Below, piece after piece: positions 10,790 to 23,170 of a stretch of DNA of 64,000 nt. This DNA comes from Eleginops maclovinus (taxonomy: Eukaryota > Chordata > Actinopteri > Perciformes > Eleginopidae). Location: positions 25,801,257 to 25,865,256 of the forward strand of contig NC_086350.1 in NCBI RefSeq assembly GCF_036324505.1, given 5' to 3'. The position numbers and the translations under genes are program-made. The notes below the pieces were generated by a model, which saw only the letters and a program-made list of their open reading frames with translations, did not search any database and was not told the origin of the DNA. How positions within the stretch are numbered: the stretch's first letter is position 1; each line of letters opens with the position of its first letter.

Positions 10790-12049
10790 CCGCTCTACCC
10801 CCTGCCGTTTAAAGGGACTCAGTCGCGCCCCCTGCTGCTGTGAAGACTCACTCTGGACATTTTTGAGATAATCCTCAGCACAACCACGGCGGAATATTCC
10901 TGACAAAAGTCACGTGATTTGTTTTGTGTCTGTAGGAATATGTTTGTGTACTTGTAAAAGCTATGCTGTGTTTGTTTCTGAAACATGATTTACTAAGAAA
11001 ATGTAATGTGTTTGTTTGATAGGTACGTTGCAAAACACAGTGCATTAGAGTGTAGATGGTGTTTTGTATTTCTAAACCACAATGTGTTTGTTAGGGCATT
11101 TGAAAAACATGTTTAGTTTATTTGTAGAGTCATGGCAGGATAATAGCTCGACAGAAATCTGCAGACAGAAGTGAGAAGACGAGTGAGAAATATAAATGCA
11201 GGAAGGTATTGATTGGCAAAGAATGGATTCGGACATTCAAAGTAAGTATGCACTACTTCAGTGTTCTCAGCTGAGTTCAGCATGTGGGCTGTGGCTCTGC
11301 TGGTAAGTAGATGACCCTCAACCATAGGGTCACTGGGTCTTACCAGTCACTACATCAGTTAGCTCTTTTTTATTTATGAAAGCCTCAGCTAAATGTTATA
11401 ATGTAGCTAATAAATGTATACTTTGTTGTTGTTTAGCCTTTCTGAGGCTATAAGATGGTTAACAAAAAGTATTAATGAATAAAAATCCCTCTTTGCAATG
11501 TAAACCAGCCTCTTTAGGCTTTTTAATCACAATAATTCAACTGGAAACTATACACAGTATTGATACAAATCACATGAACATATGTAATGTTCATTGTTAA
11601 GAGTTATTCTTAAGGCTTTACTCATTGCACACAGAAAGATCCACTGTCGAGATGTCATACTTATATGTTTTACACTCTTTGACCAACAGGGGTTAGCGTG
11701 CCAACGGAGCCTCACAGATGAACCCTTCTGTGAACCAATTGGATGGAAATCTTCAGAGCTTCATGAGGCTTCATCTCGCCATCACGACCGAGAAGAAACA
11801 AGAATGCCATGGCTTTACTGTGTTTATAGTTCTGTGTTTGCAAATAAAAGTTGAACAGATACATGTTTTTCCCGTATTAGTCCGTTGTGTTAAAGTTGCA
11901 AGGACACATTTAAACTAAGTCAGCTCAAAACAACACCAGTAGCACAAATACATGAAGTTGGTGAGATGTCTTTAACAGTGAATACACATCTGCATGATAT
12001 TTTACAGAGCAACAATAGATACATTTATATGTAAATCATTTAAAGCAAT
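10790..12049. other. no gene seen; possible MITE fragment at 11690-11860
   Basis: The stretch around 11750 (AGCTTCATGAGGCTTCAT and CGCCATCAC) resembles a dispersed fish MITE. It is followed by AATAAA at about 11844, but I do not find a coherent gene. Confidence 0.4.
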
Positions 12050-12180
12050 TCGCAGTGGTGCAAGGACATTTACTCAAGTACTGTACTTAGGTAACATTTG
12101 AGGTACCTGTACTTTACTGGAGTATTTTCACATTACTGCATTACATTTCTTATACAGACTTAATTACCAGTTACTTTGCC
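12050..12180. repeat. hAT-MITE fragment (AGTGGTGC... TACTCAAGTA type)
   Basis: AGTGGTGCAAGGACATTTAC and ACTCAAGTACTGTACTTAG match the family seen at 14.6, 17.0 and 61.5 kb. Confidence 0.6.
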
Positions 12181-13390
12181 AATTTAGATATTAATACCAA
12201 ATAGGGGGGGATGATGGGGAATGGGTTTTTCTAAATTGGGCTGAGATCAATACTGGGCAATCAATGCGCCAATTAACCTTAAAGAGAAAATTAGGATGAC
12301 CTTAAAACTACTGAGACATTACATTCGGATAAAATATAAATGAAGTACAAAATGGTGTAAGAATATTGTAATATGTTTAAAATCACTTAAACAATAAAAA
12401 CAATTTAAAAGCTAAAAAGACTAAAAGGGTTATGAGAATATGACTTCTCAAAGAATAGTGGCCTTGTGGCTTAATTTACCCCATCTGTAAGTTGATCCGA
12501 GTCAAGGGGTAGATTAAGTCATCTGGGGGTAAAATGAGCAATTGACCTCAGCAAACCTGAGTTGTTTGCTACAGGATGTTGTTTCTGTCTGCTAACTCAA
12601 AGCCAGCTCACAGCATTCTCTGGAGGAAGGCCATGGAACTGGTCAGTCAGTTTTTTGATCTGGTCTGAAGCTCCTTCTCTCTCCTGTGTGAAGACCCTCT
12701 CTGCCTCTGCTGTTCCACTGTACCTACGGTCTTCACTTTGCCTGCACATATTCATTTTACTACAGTAGAAGGTGTGATGAAAATAATACTACTCATTAAA
12801 AAAAAGCATTCTATTGGGACTTGCCAGAAGATGGCAGCAGAGGATCAGAGTGATCAGAACTCCTGCATGTTGAGTATGTAGGCAGGTTTTTGTATCATAC
12901 AGGATTTTCCCAAAGTTAATCTCTAGAGGTCTCACTCTATATGTTGAGAATGATGGTAAAATACATTTGATCCACCCAGATGACACAACTATTCCTCCTA
13001 AAAAGATTTCTATATCTGTTGAAACTGTAAATTAATAAAATGTTTCATAACACTTTTTCAGTATTGTTGTAATGTTCCCTGATGCGACAGTAAATGAGAG
13101 AATTAACAATTAAATACAGGGGGAAAAGATCAGTAGGAATCTTTACTGCAAAACTAAAGATCTCATTTCACTAACACTAACTCAAAAGGCCAGCTGGAAG
13201 ATTCCAGATCAAACTAAGTTCAACCTCCTCTGAAAGAAGGGCATTGGAGCCATTAAAAGCCTTTAGATGTAGGATTAGCCACTTCATCAGGAAGCAGGAC
13301 CGGTCAAACATAATTCAAGAAGTTACAAAAACTTTGTCCAAACATCAGGCCCAGAGACACTGAGAAAGAGACACTGCGGCACAAACGTCT
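12181..13390. other. no gene seen
   Basis: AT-rich. Short ORFs lack motifs or splice support. Confidence 0.4.
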
Positions 13391-13397
13391 TTGGACT

Positions 13398-13946
13398 TGT
13401 TTTTATTTACTCTTTTTTTTGCATTTTAAGAAAGTATTTCATTACAAGACACACATAACAAAATAAACACTTAGATACACAAATGAACTACACAACAATC
13501 GACAAATCAGAATAATAATAATAATTCATTAACACAAATTGAAATACTCTATCAGAGGTAGCTTACACATAATGGATGCAACAGTAATACTAATGCGTGC
13601 ATTCATTTTCAGATCCTACCTCCTCATTATAAATGTTTTGTGGTTTTTTTACCCATTTTTCCATCTTTCCTCAAAAATAGGATCTTGATTCTCAGGGTTA
13701 TTTTCTCCATTCCATAAATCAAATTCACTCGATTCATCCATTGTGATTTAAACGTCTCCTATCATCCAAAATGCTGGAATGGATCTGCACAATGAGTACT
13801 TTTACTGTCGCTAATGTAATGGTCCATTCAACCTCCATTGCTTGCTTTTGTGACATTAAAAACTCTTTAGCAACTTCGAACTCAGCGTCAATTATAGTTG
13901 ATTGTGACAGGTCTAGAATATGCTTCACAGCTGGTAGGAGGGGCAT
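13398..13946 (-). pseudogene. uncharacterised minus-strand coding trace
   Basis: One minus-strand frame (13946-13734) reads KEFLMSQKQAMEVEW...LDDRRRLNHNG. At its stop an overlapping frame opens (MDESSEFDLWNGEN...EERWKNG) and runs to about 13650. This looks like one protein with a frameshift. A minus-strand AATAAA near 13400 would fit a transcript end. I do not recognise the family; a retrocopy or transposon ORF is the likeliest explanation. Confidence 0.35.
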
Positions 13947-13959
13947 CGTTTAAATAGGT

Positions 13960-14640
13960 TTACCTTAATATAATTGCTTCCAATAACCTAATACAGTCAT
14001 GTGAAATCTGTGGACATAATACATTTAATTACAGTCAACATTTGATTTTTTCAGTGCAATATGTATCTTATTAACATCATTTTGTGTGTTTTTGCAATCA
14101 GAAGAGGACACAGTTCAGTTTGATGTACACTAAAGACTTTGTTGAACTAAAATCCAGAAAGGTCCTCTGTAGATAAAGTGACAGCACTGTGAGTCTCTTC
14201 ACCGACAGTGTTTTATTCCTACCAATAAATACAAATGTGTATAGTGTTAGCGTGTTGTCTTTGGATGTAACATGCTTTTTGAGACAAAGAAATGCAATGG
14301 TGTAATGAGGGTTGCGATGTCTTCTTGTCCCATGTCTCTGTTAACTGTATGTAATTAATGTTCTGCAGGGTTCTCTGTGTACCAGGTCAGTGTGTAATTA
14401 TGATTTATGATACAGATAGAACTGCTGTCTGGCTATAATTACTGTGTACTGGAGGTCCAATGTGGGCTTTACATTGGATATATGTGAAGTGTGTGTATAT
14501 ATGCATGTGTGAGAAAGAGAGAGTGTGCTTGGATGTCAAAATGTCTTTCCCCTTAATGAATAACAAACAAACCCTATAACTTTACAATCCTCCATGAGAC
14601 TAAAAATACATTATTTTAATGCCAAATGCAACAATCGATT
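13960..14640. other. no gene seen
   Basis: No coding or repeat structure that I can support. Confidence 0.4.
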
Positions 14641-14641
14641 C

Positions 14642-15525
14642 CAGTGTTACCAAGTAGTGCAAAGTAACTAAGTAGATTTACTCAAGTACTTTAAGTACAG
14701 TTTTGAGAGACTTGTACTTTACAACCCAACTACTATTCAGAGCTAAATGTTGCACTTTTACTCCACTACATGTATGTAATCCCTTTAGTTTCTTTACAGA
14801 TCTGGATTAATGATGGTAAATATAACCAGCCCTTAAATCAGACTTTAGTTCACCTGGAGTAAATCCAGCAGCTACCCTGCAGTATACAAAGCCATTCAAA
14901 CTAGCTGCACCTTTACCAGCTCTGAGAACACTTTAATGATCAATCATTATAAAACATATCAGAGATATTATTCTGAAATGGACCAATCAAACAATGACTG
15001 CTTTTACTGTCGCTACTTTAAGTACATTTAGATGAGAGTACTTTCTACTTTCACTGGAGGAACATTTTGAATACTTTTACTGTGACAGAGTATTCCTACA
15101 CTCTGGTACTTCTACTTTATTTGAGTAAATGTACTCATACTACACTGTAAAATACTCCATTATAAGTAAAAGTGCTGCGTTAAGAATGATACTGAAGTAA
15201 GGTATTTAAGAATCATAAACACTTACTTAAAGTATAAGGAGCATTCTCTCAATACCAAAAAGGAAAGCAGAAATCATCACCTCTGAAAAGCATAGAATAG
15301 AATAAGAATAACCTATTTTTAAAAATTGCTTCAAATACATTTTCTCTCAACCCACTCATTGTGCGTGATGTACTTAAATATATTTTCATTAAACATCATA
15401 TTCCTTCCTACATTTTATTTCCTTTTGATCTGTAGTGGAATAGAAGTATAAAGTGGCACTAAAAGAAAATACAAGTACCTCAAATTTGTACTTAACTACA
15501 GTACAGAGTAAATGCACTTCCACCT
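14642..15525. repeat. two overlapping hAT-type MITE copies
   Basis: CAGTGTTACCAAGTAGTGC begins one copy and CTACACTG (to about 15149) could end it. A second piece ends with CACTTCCACCTCTG at 15525. The interior (TTACAGATCTGGATTAATGA, GTGACAGAGTATTCCTACAC) is shared with 17025-17390 and 61630-61950. Confidence 0.7.
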
Positions 15526-15529
15526 CTGT

Positions 15530-16365
15530 ATTTTTCATAGTGTGGGCAGCTGGGAGCACTAACTAACTGGAGTCCCCCCACTCCAGGCTTTAAAGAGCTC
15601 CTCAGGGAGGTGTTGCAGTAGATAGCTGTTACAATGTTACAGTGATTGCTTCTGAAGATGTCTTAGCTTTTCATTACATGACCATCTTTCAGTTTGAGAT
15701 GGATTTAAAGAGCAACGATTTTATTGGAAGAGCTCTCCAGCAATCTTGAGAGCGGGAAGCTTTTTTTCATGAGGTCATAGTGGTCCCTTCAGCAGCTTTA
15801 TTAACCACATCTTCCTATTCCTGAATGATACAAGTGGGGGGGGGGGACTGACTGAGCCCCTGGTTGAGTGGGTATGTATTCTGCAATATACCCTCCACCT
15901 TAAAAACACAGGAACTAGCTAATAAAAGTTAATCAATAAGAATAAAACAATGTAGATTATATAATCAGATTTGTTTACAGTTTCCAGAATCCATGATTAA
16001 TTCATCCAGAAAATATTAAAATAAAGAATGGATACGCCAGACACAATCATGTAGTTCATCGACATTTCCAACAGAGATGTAAAATAACCTGGTGCCCTGT
16101 AAGTCACAATGCAGTGTCTTTTCATTTAAACACTCATTGAGCAACACATAATACAAAAGAGGAACTAGTGTACCAACGCAGTTTTATTTAGGAAGTCCGG
16201 TAATAAGAAATACAACCAAGATCTGAATTCATACTGCACATGTGCTAGTAGTTTTTCATCACAGTGCACAGACCATTTACATGCACACAAACCTACAGTA
16301 TATAACACGCTGCAGGAAAGGAGAACCCCAAAAAGCTAAAATAAGACCTCTTTAAAGGCTTTCCA
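15530..16365. other. no gene seen
   Basis: Contains a G-run at about 15836-15847; otherwise unremarkable. Confidence 0.4.
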
Positions 16366-16446
16366 CATCACTCACTCACTCACTCACTCACTCACTCACT
16401 CACTCACTCACTCACTCACTCACTCACTCACTCACTCACTCACTCA
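16366..16446 (+). repeat. (CACT)n microsatellite
   Basis: About 20 uninterrupted CACT units. Confidence 0.95.
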
Positions 16447-16789
16447 GAATGTTGACACTGCCCAAAGTATGTCCACTGAGATGGCGATCGACTATTTTTT
16501 GATTTGGCCGAAAGTCTTCATCTCTCCGCTTCTCGATGTCTCTGGCGTCAGTCGCATTGATTGTGTTGAAGGTTTTTACCCTGTGATTTTTGCTCATTAT
16601 TTTGACTGCACATTGTTCTTCAGACAGCGATCTGATTACAGTGTGTGTCTGCGCACCGCCTCGCAACAAAGTGCTTCAAAACACCTTTTCATCTCCAAGA
16701 AAAGCTCCTCTCCGCCCCCGGCAAATAAACACATTTATTGACAGCGTAATCACTCAGGGCTCTCAGTCTGATGTGCGCACTAAGATTCT

Positions 16790-16799
16790 CACACACACT

Positions 16800-16851
<52 letters not shown>
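16790..16851 (+). repeat. (CA)n microsatellite
   Basis: Nearly pure CA run. ORFs of Thr-His repeats here are artefacts of it. Confidence 0.95.
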
Positions 16852-16852
<1 letters not shown>

Positions 16853-16992
16853 CTAAGAGGCAGGTCAGAGGTCAGTTGGGAGTCATAAGGTCTATGATTG
16901 GATGTTTACAGAGAGGTGGGCGTCTCAAGTTGTCACCCCACTAAACATCGACCCAAAGAGACACCTTCATTAATGGAGAGATGGAGAGAGAG

Positions 16993-17024
16993 ACACAGAC
17001 AGACAGACAGACAGACAGACAGAC
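16993..17024 (+). repeat. (CAGA)n microsatellite
   Basis: Seven or eight CAGA units, directly abutting a MITE. Confidence 0.9.
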
Positions 17025-17390
17025 TTTACTTTACAGATCTGGATTAATGATGGTAAATATAATCAGCCCTTAAATCAGACTTTAGTTCACCTGCAGTAAA
17101 CTCAGCAGCTACCCTGCAGTATACAAAGCCATTCAAACTAGCTGCACCTTTACCAGCTCTGAGAACACTTTAATGATCAATAATTATAAAACATATCAGA
17201 GATATTATTCTGAAATGGACCAATCAAACAATGACTACTTTTACTGTCGCTACTTTAAGTACATTTAGATGAGAGTACTTTCTACTTTACTGGAGGAACA
17301 TTTTGAATGCAGGACTTTTACTGTGACAGAGTATTCCTACACTCTGGTACTTCTACTTTACTCAAGTAGAAGATCTGTACTTTTTCCACC
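17025..17390. repeat. hAT-type MITE fragment
   Basis: Shares long stretches with 14800-15120 (for example AATGATGGTAAATATAA, CCTGCAGTATACAAAGCC, TACTGTCGCTACTTTAAG). It ends in TTTTTCCACCTCT without the final base pattern resolved. Confidence 0.75.
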
Positions 17391-17689
17391 TCTCTATACT
17401 GTATCACCCTGTTTTCAAGCCATTGTTGATATATGTATGTGGGTCAAGCTCCGGACTTACCGGGTACACTCTGTGCTCAGACTGTTAGAGGACCTGATGA
17501 GTTTAATGTTTTCATGACTGATATAAACTAAGGACAGAAGGACAAAAATATAACCTAATTTGTTATGAATTGTTATCTTACTTAAAAGCTTAACATCAAA
17601 ATCTTTACGTACTGTAAACAATGCACACAGTCTCAAGGGCTTTTTGGGTCATTAATAACTCTGGACAGAACCAGGCTAGGCTAACCCAG

Positions 17690-18200
17690 TCGTTACAGTA
17701 ATCAGTAAAGCTCCAGATCTCCAGATCTTGGTTGCTGACAGGAAGAGACTAAACAGACTGGTTAAGAAGGCCAGCTCTGTCCTGGGGAGTCCTCTGGATA
17801 CTGTGGAGGTGGTGGGGACAGGAGAATGGCAGCCAAGCTGTCCTCCCTGATGGACTACCTGTCCCACCCCTTCCAGGATACCCTGTCCGCACTGTGTAGC
17901 TCCTTCAGTGATAGGCTGCTGCACCGTTGGTGTCTCTGAGAGATACCGCAGGTCCGTCCTTCCTGCAGTGGTCAGACTGCACAACCAGCACAACAACACA
18001 AACAACAACAAAGACTACACTCCTGTTGTGCAATACTACTTATGTGCAATATATATATATATATATATATATACATACTGTAAATAGCTGTGCAATACAG
18101 TATATGCTTCCACTTTTTGTCGTGCTGTCACGTTTGCTGTGACACTGTTCATTTCCCCGCTGCAGGACTAATAAAGGATTTCTGATTCTGATTCATCAGG
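17690..18200 (+). mobile_element. L2/CR1-group LINE 3' end
   Basis: The plus strand encodes the characteristic C-terminal segment: KASSVLGSPLDTVEVV, then KLSSLMDYLSHPFQDTL, then ERYRRSVLPAVVRLHN. There is an in-frame stop just before ERYRRS. The 3' end is ATAAAGGATTTCTGATTCTG, the usual short tail of this LINE group. A (TA)n run at 18048-18073 interrupts the 3' UTR. Confidence 0.8.
18048..18073. repeat. (TA)n microsatellite
   Basis: About 13 TA units within the LINE 3' UTR. Confidence 0.9.
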
Positions 18201-18527
18201 CTTTGGAAATGCTACCATATAGAGCGGTGCAGGACTCATCCCTGCTCCACTCTGTTCTTGGTAATGGGACCAATTCATCCCTTTTGGGTTTGAATATGGG
18301 ATTTGTTGACAGAGGAAAAATATAGGATATCATCAGATTCATTTTTTGAAATTGATGCTGTAATTGATTCATAAGTATTAAAATATGACATTGTTCAAAC
18401 AGCTTCAAAGGGCTTAGAGTTGCTCATATAGTAAGATTTATATATATTCTCAAAAGGAAAATCTTGGCAAAGATAGTGTCTGCTGGATGATGGCCGATCA
18501 CCGCTGTTAACGTGTCATAGATGGGTG

Positions 18528-18586
18528 ATGATGATGATGAGGAAGATGATGAGGAAGATGATGATGATGATGATGATGATGATAGA
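18528..18586 (+). repeat. (GAT)n microsatellite
   Basis: GAT triplets with GAGGAA interruptions. Confidence 0.9.
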
Positions 18587-18599
18587 GACGGGGAATTAG

Positions 18600-19070
18600 T
18601 TTTCGATTAGCCACAGTGTCAGGTCAGGGTGTCACGTCCCACCTCTCTGTCTGTGCGACTGATCAATACCAACATCACACACACTATTAGCAACCCTACC
18701 TCTCCTTTCTCTCTCTCTCCCTCTGTCTGACACACAATTATCAACTCCTCCTCCTCCTCCTCCTCCCTTTCTTCGTACTCCACCAATCTAACAGTCTTTA
18801 TTCTTCACTTTTCTATCACGTTCCTCTCATTTTAGATCACATTACTTGATCCTTTCTTTACAGCTCTCCTCCAGTATGTTCCTCACACTGTTCTCTTCAG
18901 TATCTCTATCCTGTTTTTATCTACTGTACCTAACATGCAGGGCAGTCCAGAGGAACTGACTGTGATGAAAGCTTGACAAACGTGTGTTAAAATGTTTCCA
19001 CAGATGTAACTGATATGTGTGCGGTTCTAATTAACAGGCCTAACCGTGTCCATATTATGCACGTAAAATG
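18600..19070. other. no gene seen
   Basis: Contains a short CTC run near 18747-18766. Confidence 0.4.
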
Positions 19071-19072
19071 AG

Positions 19073-19497
19073 CTACAGCTTACGGTGGTCCGGAAATTGT
19101 AAGATGACAACAGATGAATGCTTATGGAGGCAGTAGTCATAGAGGCTGCTGGTTTTAGTCTTTCTGGGGACAGGAACGATGGTGAAGTGTTTGAAACATG
19201 CGGGGACTACAGACTGCAGGAGTGACCTGTTGAAGATGTCTGTGAACACCTCTGCCATCTGAACTGCACACACTCTGAGAACACGGCCAGGGATGCCATC
19301 AGGTCCAGGGGCCGTGTGTGGATTAACCCTTTTGAAGGATTTGCATACATCTGCCCTGTTTAAAACAAAAGGGCAGGGATCCTTGGCCTTCTGTGTCACC
19401 CACACAGCCTGGCTGCTCTCAAACCGTGCATAAAAATAATTCAGCTCTGGGATGTTGTGGTGTTTAAATAAAAATGTTGTTTGTGTTTCGCTGAATA
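19073..19497 (-). pseudogene. LINE reverse-transcriptase fragment
   Basis: The minus strand encodes the region just before and at the start of a LINE RT domain: NRADVCKSFKRVNPHTAPGPDGIPGRVL, then FTDIFNRSLLQSVVPACFK, then IVPVPRKTK. This is the style of fish L2/Rex1-type elements. It is cut on its 5' side at 19497 by a Tc1-type MITE and degenerates after TKTSSLYDYC. No catalytic FADD box is present. Confidence 0.8.
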
Positions 19498-19725
19498 CAG
19501 CTCCTGAGAAATTAGACCACTCCAAATGTGTCTTAAATCTTTACCTCTACATGTATGGCAGCCATTCCAGTGTGTGTTCAATTCCAAAACAGAGAATTGT
19601 TGTCATTCATTTATAGAATAAAATAAAATAAAAAATGATCATTTAACTCAAAGACGAAACTATAAATAGTAAAATTAGAGAAACTGATAATGCTGCAGTG
19701 GTCTCTTACATTTTTTCCAGGACTG
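19498..19725. mobile_element. Tc1/mariner-type MITE
   Basis: Begins CAGCTCCTGAGAAATTAGAC after TA (19496-19497) and ends TTTTTTCCAGGACTG before TA (19726-19727). It shares its interior (TACATGTATGGCAGCCA) with copies at 22947 and 61170. It supplies the first codons of the ORF that continues into the LINE fragment. Confidence 0.8.
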
Positions 19726-19729
19726 TATG

Positions 19730-21600
19730 TTTGACATGGTGGGTGTAGCAGGGTGATCCAATATGCAACATATAGAAAGAATATAGATATAGAAAATATC
19801 TTTCATTTTATGTTTAATCCAGGCAAGTCAAGGCCAACAGAACCGAACTATACTTTACCTTACAACACAAACAACAAACAAACAGAGAAACTAATCAGAA
19901 AACCAGCAGAACTAATGAGGGGATGAGGTGCAGGTGTACAGGAAGTCAGGTGGTTGCATGGCTGATGGGGAACAGGGGAAACTAATAAATCCAGGACAGA
20001 CAATCAAAACCAGCGGGAAAAACAATTGGGATCAGTTAGTGACATCCATTAACTGCATATACACAAGTGGGCGTAGTTGCCATGACGCATGAAAGTCTGT
20101 GGACTACGCTCTAAAGCATACAACTGGACTGTAAATCAAACAATTAACACCATGTGGTTTTGAAGAACACTTAAAAGTAGCAATTTTAAACATAAAAGTT
20201 TACTTAGGTAATGTTTACTTTATTTATCAAGTGAGAATCAGGTTCATCTGTTCATTGTCTTCTTTACAATCAGACTTCTTTTTGTAAAACTGGAGTTGCT
20301 GTACTTTAATATCGGCTACACTTTACAGATCCGGAGGGTGCCCATTGGCTACATCTTACATTGTGCTGAAGCAATATAAGAAAAGGAAAAATGAAGAGTT
20401 ATTTTAGGATCATAGGGATCATTGAGGTATATATGTGTCTTAATGTCATGCTAAACCTATAGTCAATTGTTGTTCTCCAGAGGAAGAACCATACAATTCT
20501 GAATCACATTGGCTTTCTTAGTGAGCGCCACCCGCAGGAAATATGCTAACCTTTGACACAGAGTATCGCATAATAAAACTGGATGTTAACCTTAAACATT
20601 TCTGAGCTTGTCTATGCTTCCAAGGGGATAAACCCATTTTATTTTAATTACCTCATTACATTTTGTACATTCCCACCCACAGGCTAAGGATATTAGCATG
20701 CTCAGTGTGTGTGTTCTGTCAATACTAATGGGTTGTTGATTGTATTGGCTCTTTAGCCTCTGGACACTGTTATGGTTTTTGACTTTTCATCTTATTTGAT
20801 TTTCAGAGTCTGACTGCACAGCACTGGTTTTACACTCACTGTCGCTAAAACTTTCTCATCTCCAGAGCTCATTGTATCCGTGTCACCAGACATGGATTCA
20901 CAGGTCATTTAACTTTAGATATTTATGATGTGGCTTGTCACACAGATGACCAGTCATTACTGAGAAGGTCACACACACAGCTCATATTCAAAACGGGGTC
21001 TGCTTTCAGTGTGTGCTCATTAAACTTAAACATAAGTGGTCTGTAAAACACTTTAAGCTTTCTCACTGGAGAGGCTGTAGAGCTCTGCTGTGGGCGGGTC
21101 CACTACAAGAAGGAAGTCATGTGACCTGGCCCGTCATGTAACCTTTTCAGATCGCCATGACTTTCAGACTGGTAAATGTATACTTAGGTTGTACAGGGAC
21201 AGTGCGGAAAGCCCTACACTCCCATGTGAATATGTGAGATGGATTGATACACTATGGTAGTGAATAGGCTTGTAGCTATCCTTACAGATACTCCATTCAC
21301 AGCATGGCAACTACTACTCTGGTAGGGGGTTCTCTTGAAAACAAACAACAGTTTTTTGTAACCAAAGCTCACTGTATCATTGAGGTCTAGCAAAGCTGCT
21401 GAGTACATTTTTCTTCTTTAAACCTAAACGTTACCTAAGCTAATGCTGTTTACCACACATCTTGATACATTACTTCCTCCATTCATGCATCAGTCAAATA
21501 GTGTGGGTGAAAAGCAATTGGAACATGTTATATTGAATGCTTGTAGCAGACCTCGTCAAAACACTCCTTATTGAATAATTAGCAGGCAAAAACCCAATTT
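19730..21600. other. no gene seen
   Basis: No supported gene. Minus-strand ORF 21214-21408 has no recognisable motif. Confidence 0.4.
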
Positions 21601-21604
21601 GTAA

Positions 21605-22175
21605 AGGTCCGCTGTTATGCAAAATGCACTTTTTAATGTCTTTAATAAATACATATGTGCCCCCTGTGTGGGACTCAGAAAGCGTCAGCAGAAAAGGATG
21701 TCTCTCTTTCCTGATCCAATTATGTGAAAGCCCCCCAAAAAATGGGTGAGTTTCTAAAATTAATCTTTGACGTCTTTTGTGGGTTGTACGGCATTAGCAA
21801 CAAACCACCTTCTGGTCCACCAGTTTCAGCAGGATGTCTAAGAAGACTAGACAGAAACGTCCAGCTGCATGTGCAAAGTTCAACTTCAGGGTCGGATTCA
21901 GGATTATAAATGAACCCTTGCACCGCTGAGTTTCTGCCAGTGGACATTGTGAATGGAGAGAGCCAAAAACACTTCGGCAAGGGGGCGTGGCCAGCAGCAG
22001 CTCATTTGCATTTAAAGCTACAGACACAGCATCAGCACTTTTGGAATAGGACTGAAACAGAGGGGTTTATGGCATGCTATCATTCATGATCTGTTTGGTA
22101 TTTTGAGCAAAAACATTTCACAGACATGTTTTGTATAGATCTGAGACCTATAATATATTAAATAATACGTGACCT
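21605..22175. mobile_element. TTAA-flanked MITE, 571 bp
   Basis: Ends AGGTCCGCTGTTATGC and ATACGTGACCT are flanked by GTAA (21601-21604, one change from TTAA) and TTAA (22176-22179). The interior matches the copies at 5884 and 29560 (for example GCATTTAAAGCTACAGA). Confidence 0.8.
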
Positions 22176-22179
22176 TTAA

Positions 22180-22944
22180 AGTTTTGATTTGGTGAGGTTC
22201 TATATTTTTCTTCTTGGGAACTATTTGCATGTGCAGATTCAAACCACAACTAAAAATATCCTAATATTCACAACAAGCACCGTCTGTGTACTTAAGCATA
22301 GTATATCTTATAGCTTTATGCCATAGAGCTCTATCGTTCATCAAAAATTGGGGCAAAATTGAAATGTAGTATCTCCAATAACAGATTCATTAGGCTGATG
22401 TCGTAGTAGCATTCATCCTTAAAAATTATATTTAGAGGATTTAATAAAGAATCTCAGCCATCACACCTGGAAATTATTGATAAAACCTTACCTGCTAGTG
22501 TGAACCAACTAAATCTCAGAAAAATATACACCGTCTGGAGTATTCCAAGACAGCCGATGGTAAATGAATTCCATTTGCACCCTTTTCAAATGCTATCAAT
22601 TCATTGAATGGCCATTTTTAGTTGTTAGGAGAGCCGTTATAATGCTTAGGCAAGGCAAATGTACCTAACAGCATGTTGCCAAAGTTAAAGTAAAAAAGAT
22701 AAGAAACTGAATCATTGTGTTATTTGTTAGTTTTTCATTCAGACAAACTGCGATTTACTTGGTGAATGCTAGTTAAATTACATTAGATATACCTTATTGA
22801 TCCTAAATAGGTTTTTTATGTCTTTATGCAGTTTGTTAAGAGGCATTACTCAAGTTAAAATTATTAAAAAGAATACAATCTGAATTGAGTTAAAATAGAA
22901 AATAAACAAACATGAAAACATAAACAGTGGAAAATATGCCAATA
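22180..22944. other. no gene seen
   Basis: AT-rich; no supported ORF. Confidence 0.4.
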
Positions 22945-22946
22945 TA

Positions 22947-23168
22947 CAGCTCCGAAAAAATGAAGACCACTCCAAATTTTTCTTATCTCTTACATGTATG
23001 GCAGCCAGTCCAGTGTCTGTTGAATTCCAACACAGAGAAAATTGTCAGTAGTTTATAGAATACAATAAAATAAAATGAAAAAGAATTTAACTCAAGGACA
23101 AACCTATAAATAATAAAACCAGAGACAAAGTATAATGCTGAAGTGGTCTTTTAATTTTTCAGCGGCTG
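22947..23168. mobile_element. Tc1/mariner-type MITE, both ends present
   Basis: The left end CAGCTCCGAAAAAATGAAG and right end TTTAATTTTTCAGCGGCTG are imperfect inverted repeats of about 26 bp. TA is duplicated at 22945-22946 and 23169-23170. Confidence 0.85.
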
Positions 23169-23170
23169 TA

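Noticed and set aside
11690..11860. Possible terminal exon with acceptor and AATAAA
   Set aside because: The core (GCTTCATGAGGCTTCAT) looks like a dispersed MITE, and no upstream exon joins in frame.
16590..16856. ORFs with long Thr-His or Cys-Val repeats (also at 23.9, 35.6, 38.6 and 58.6 kb)
   Set aside because: They are translations of CA/GT microsatellites, not genes.
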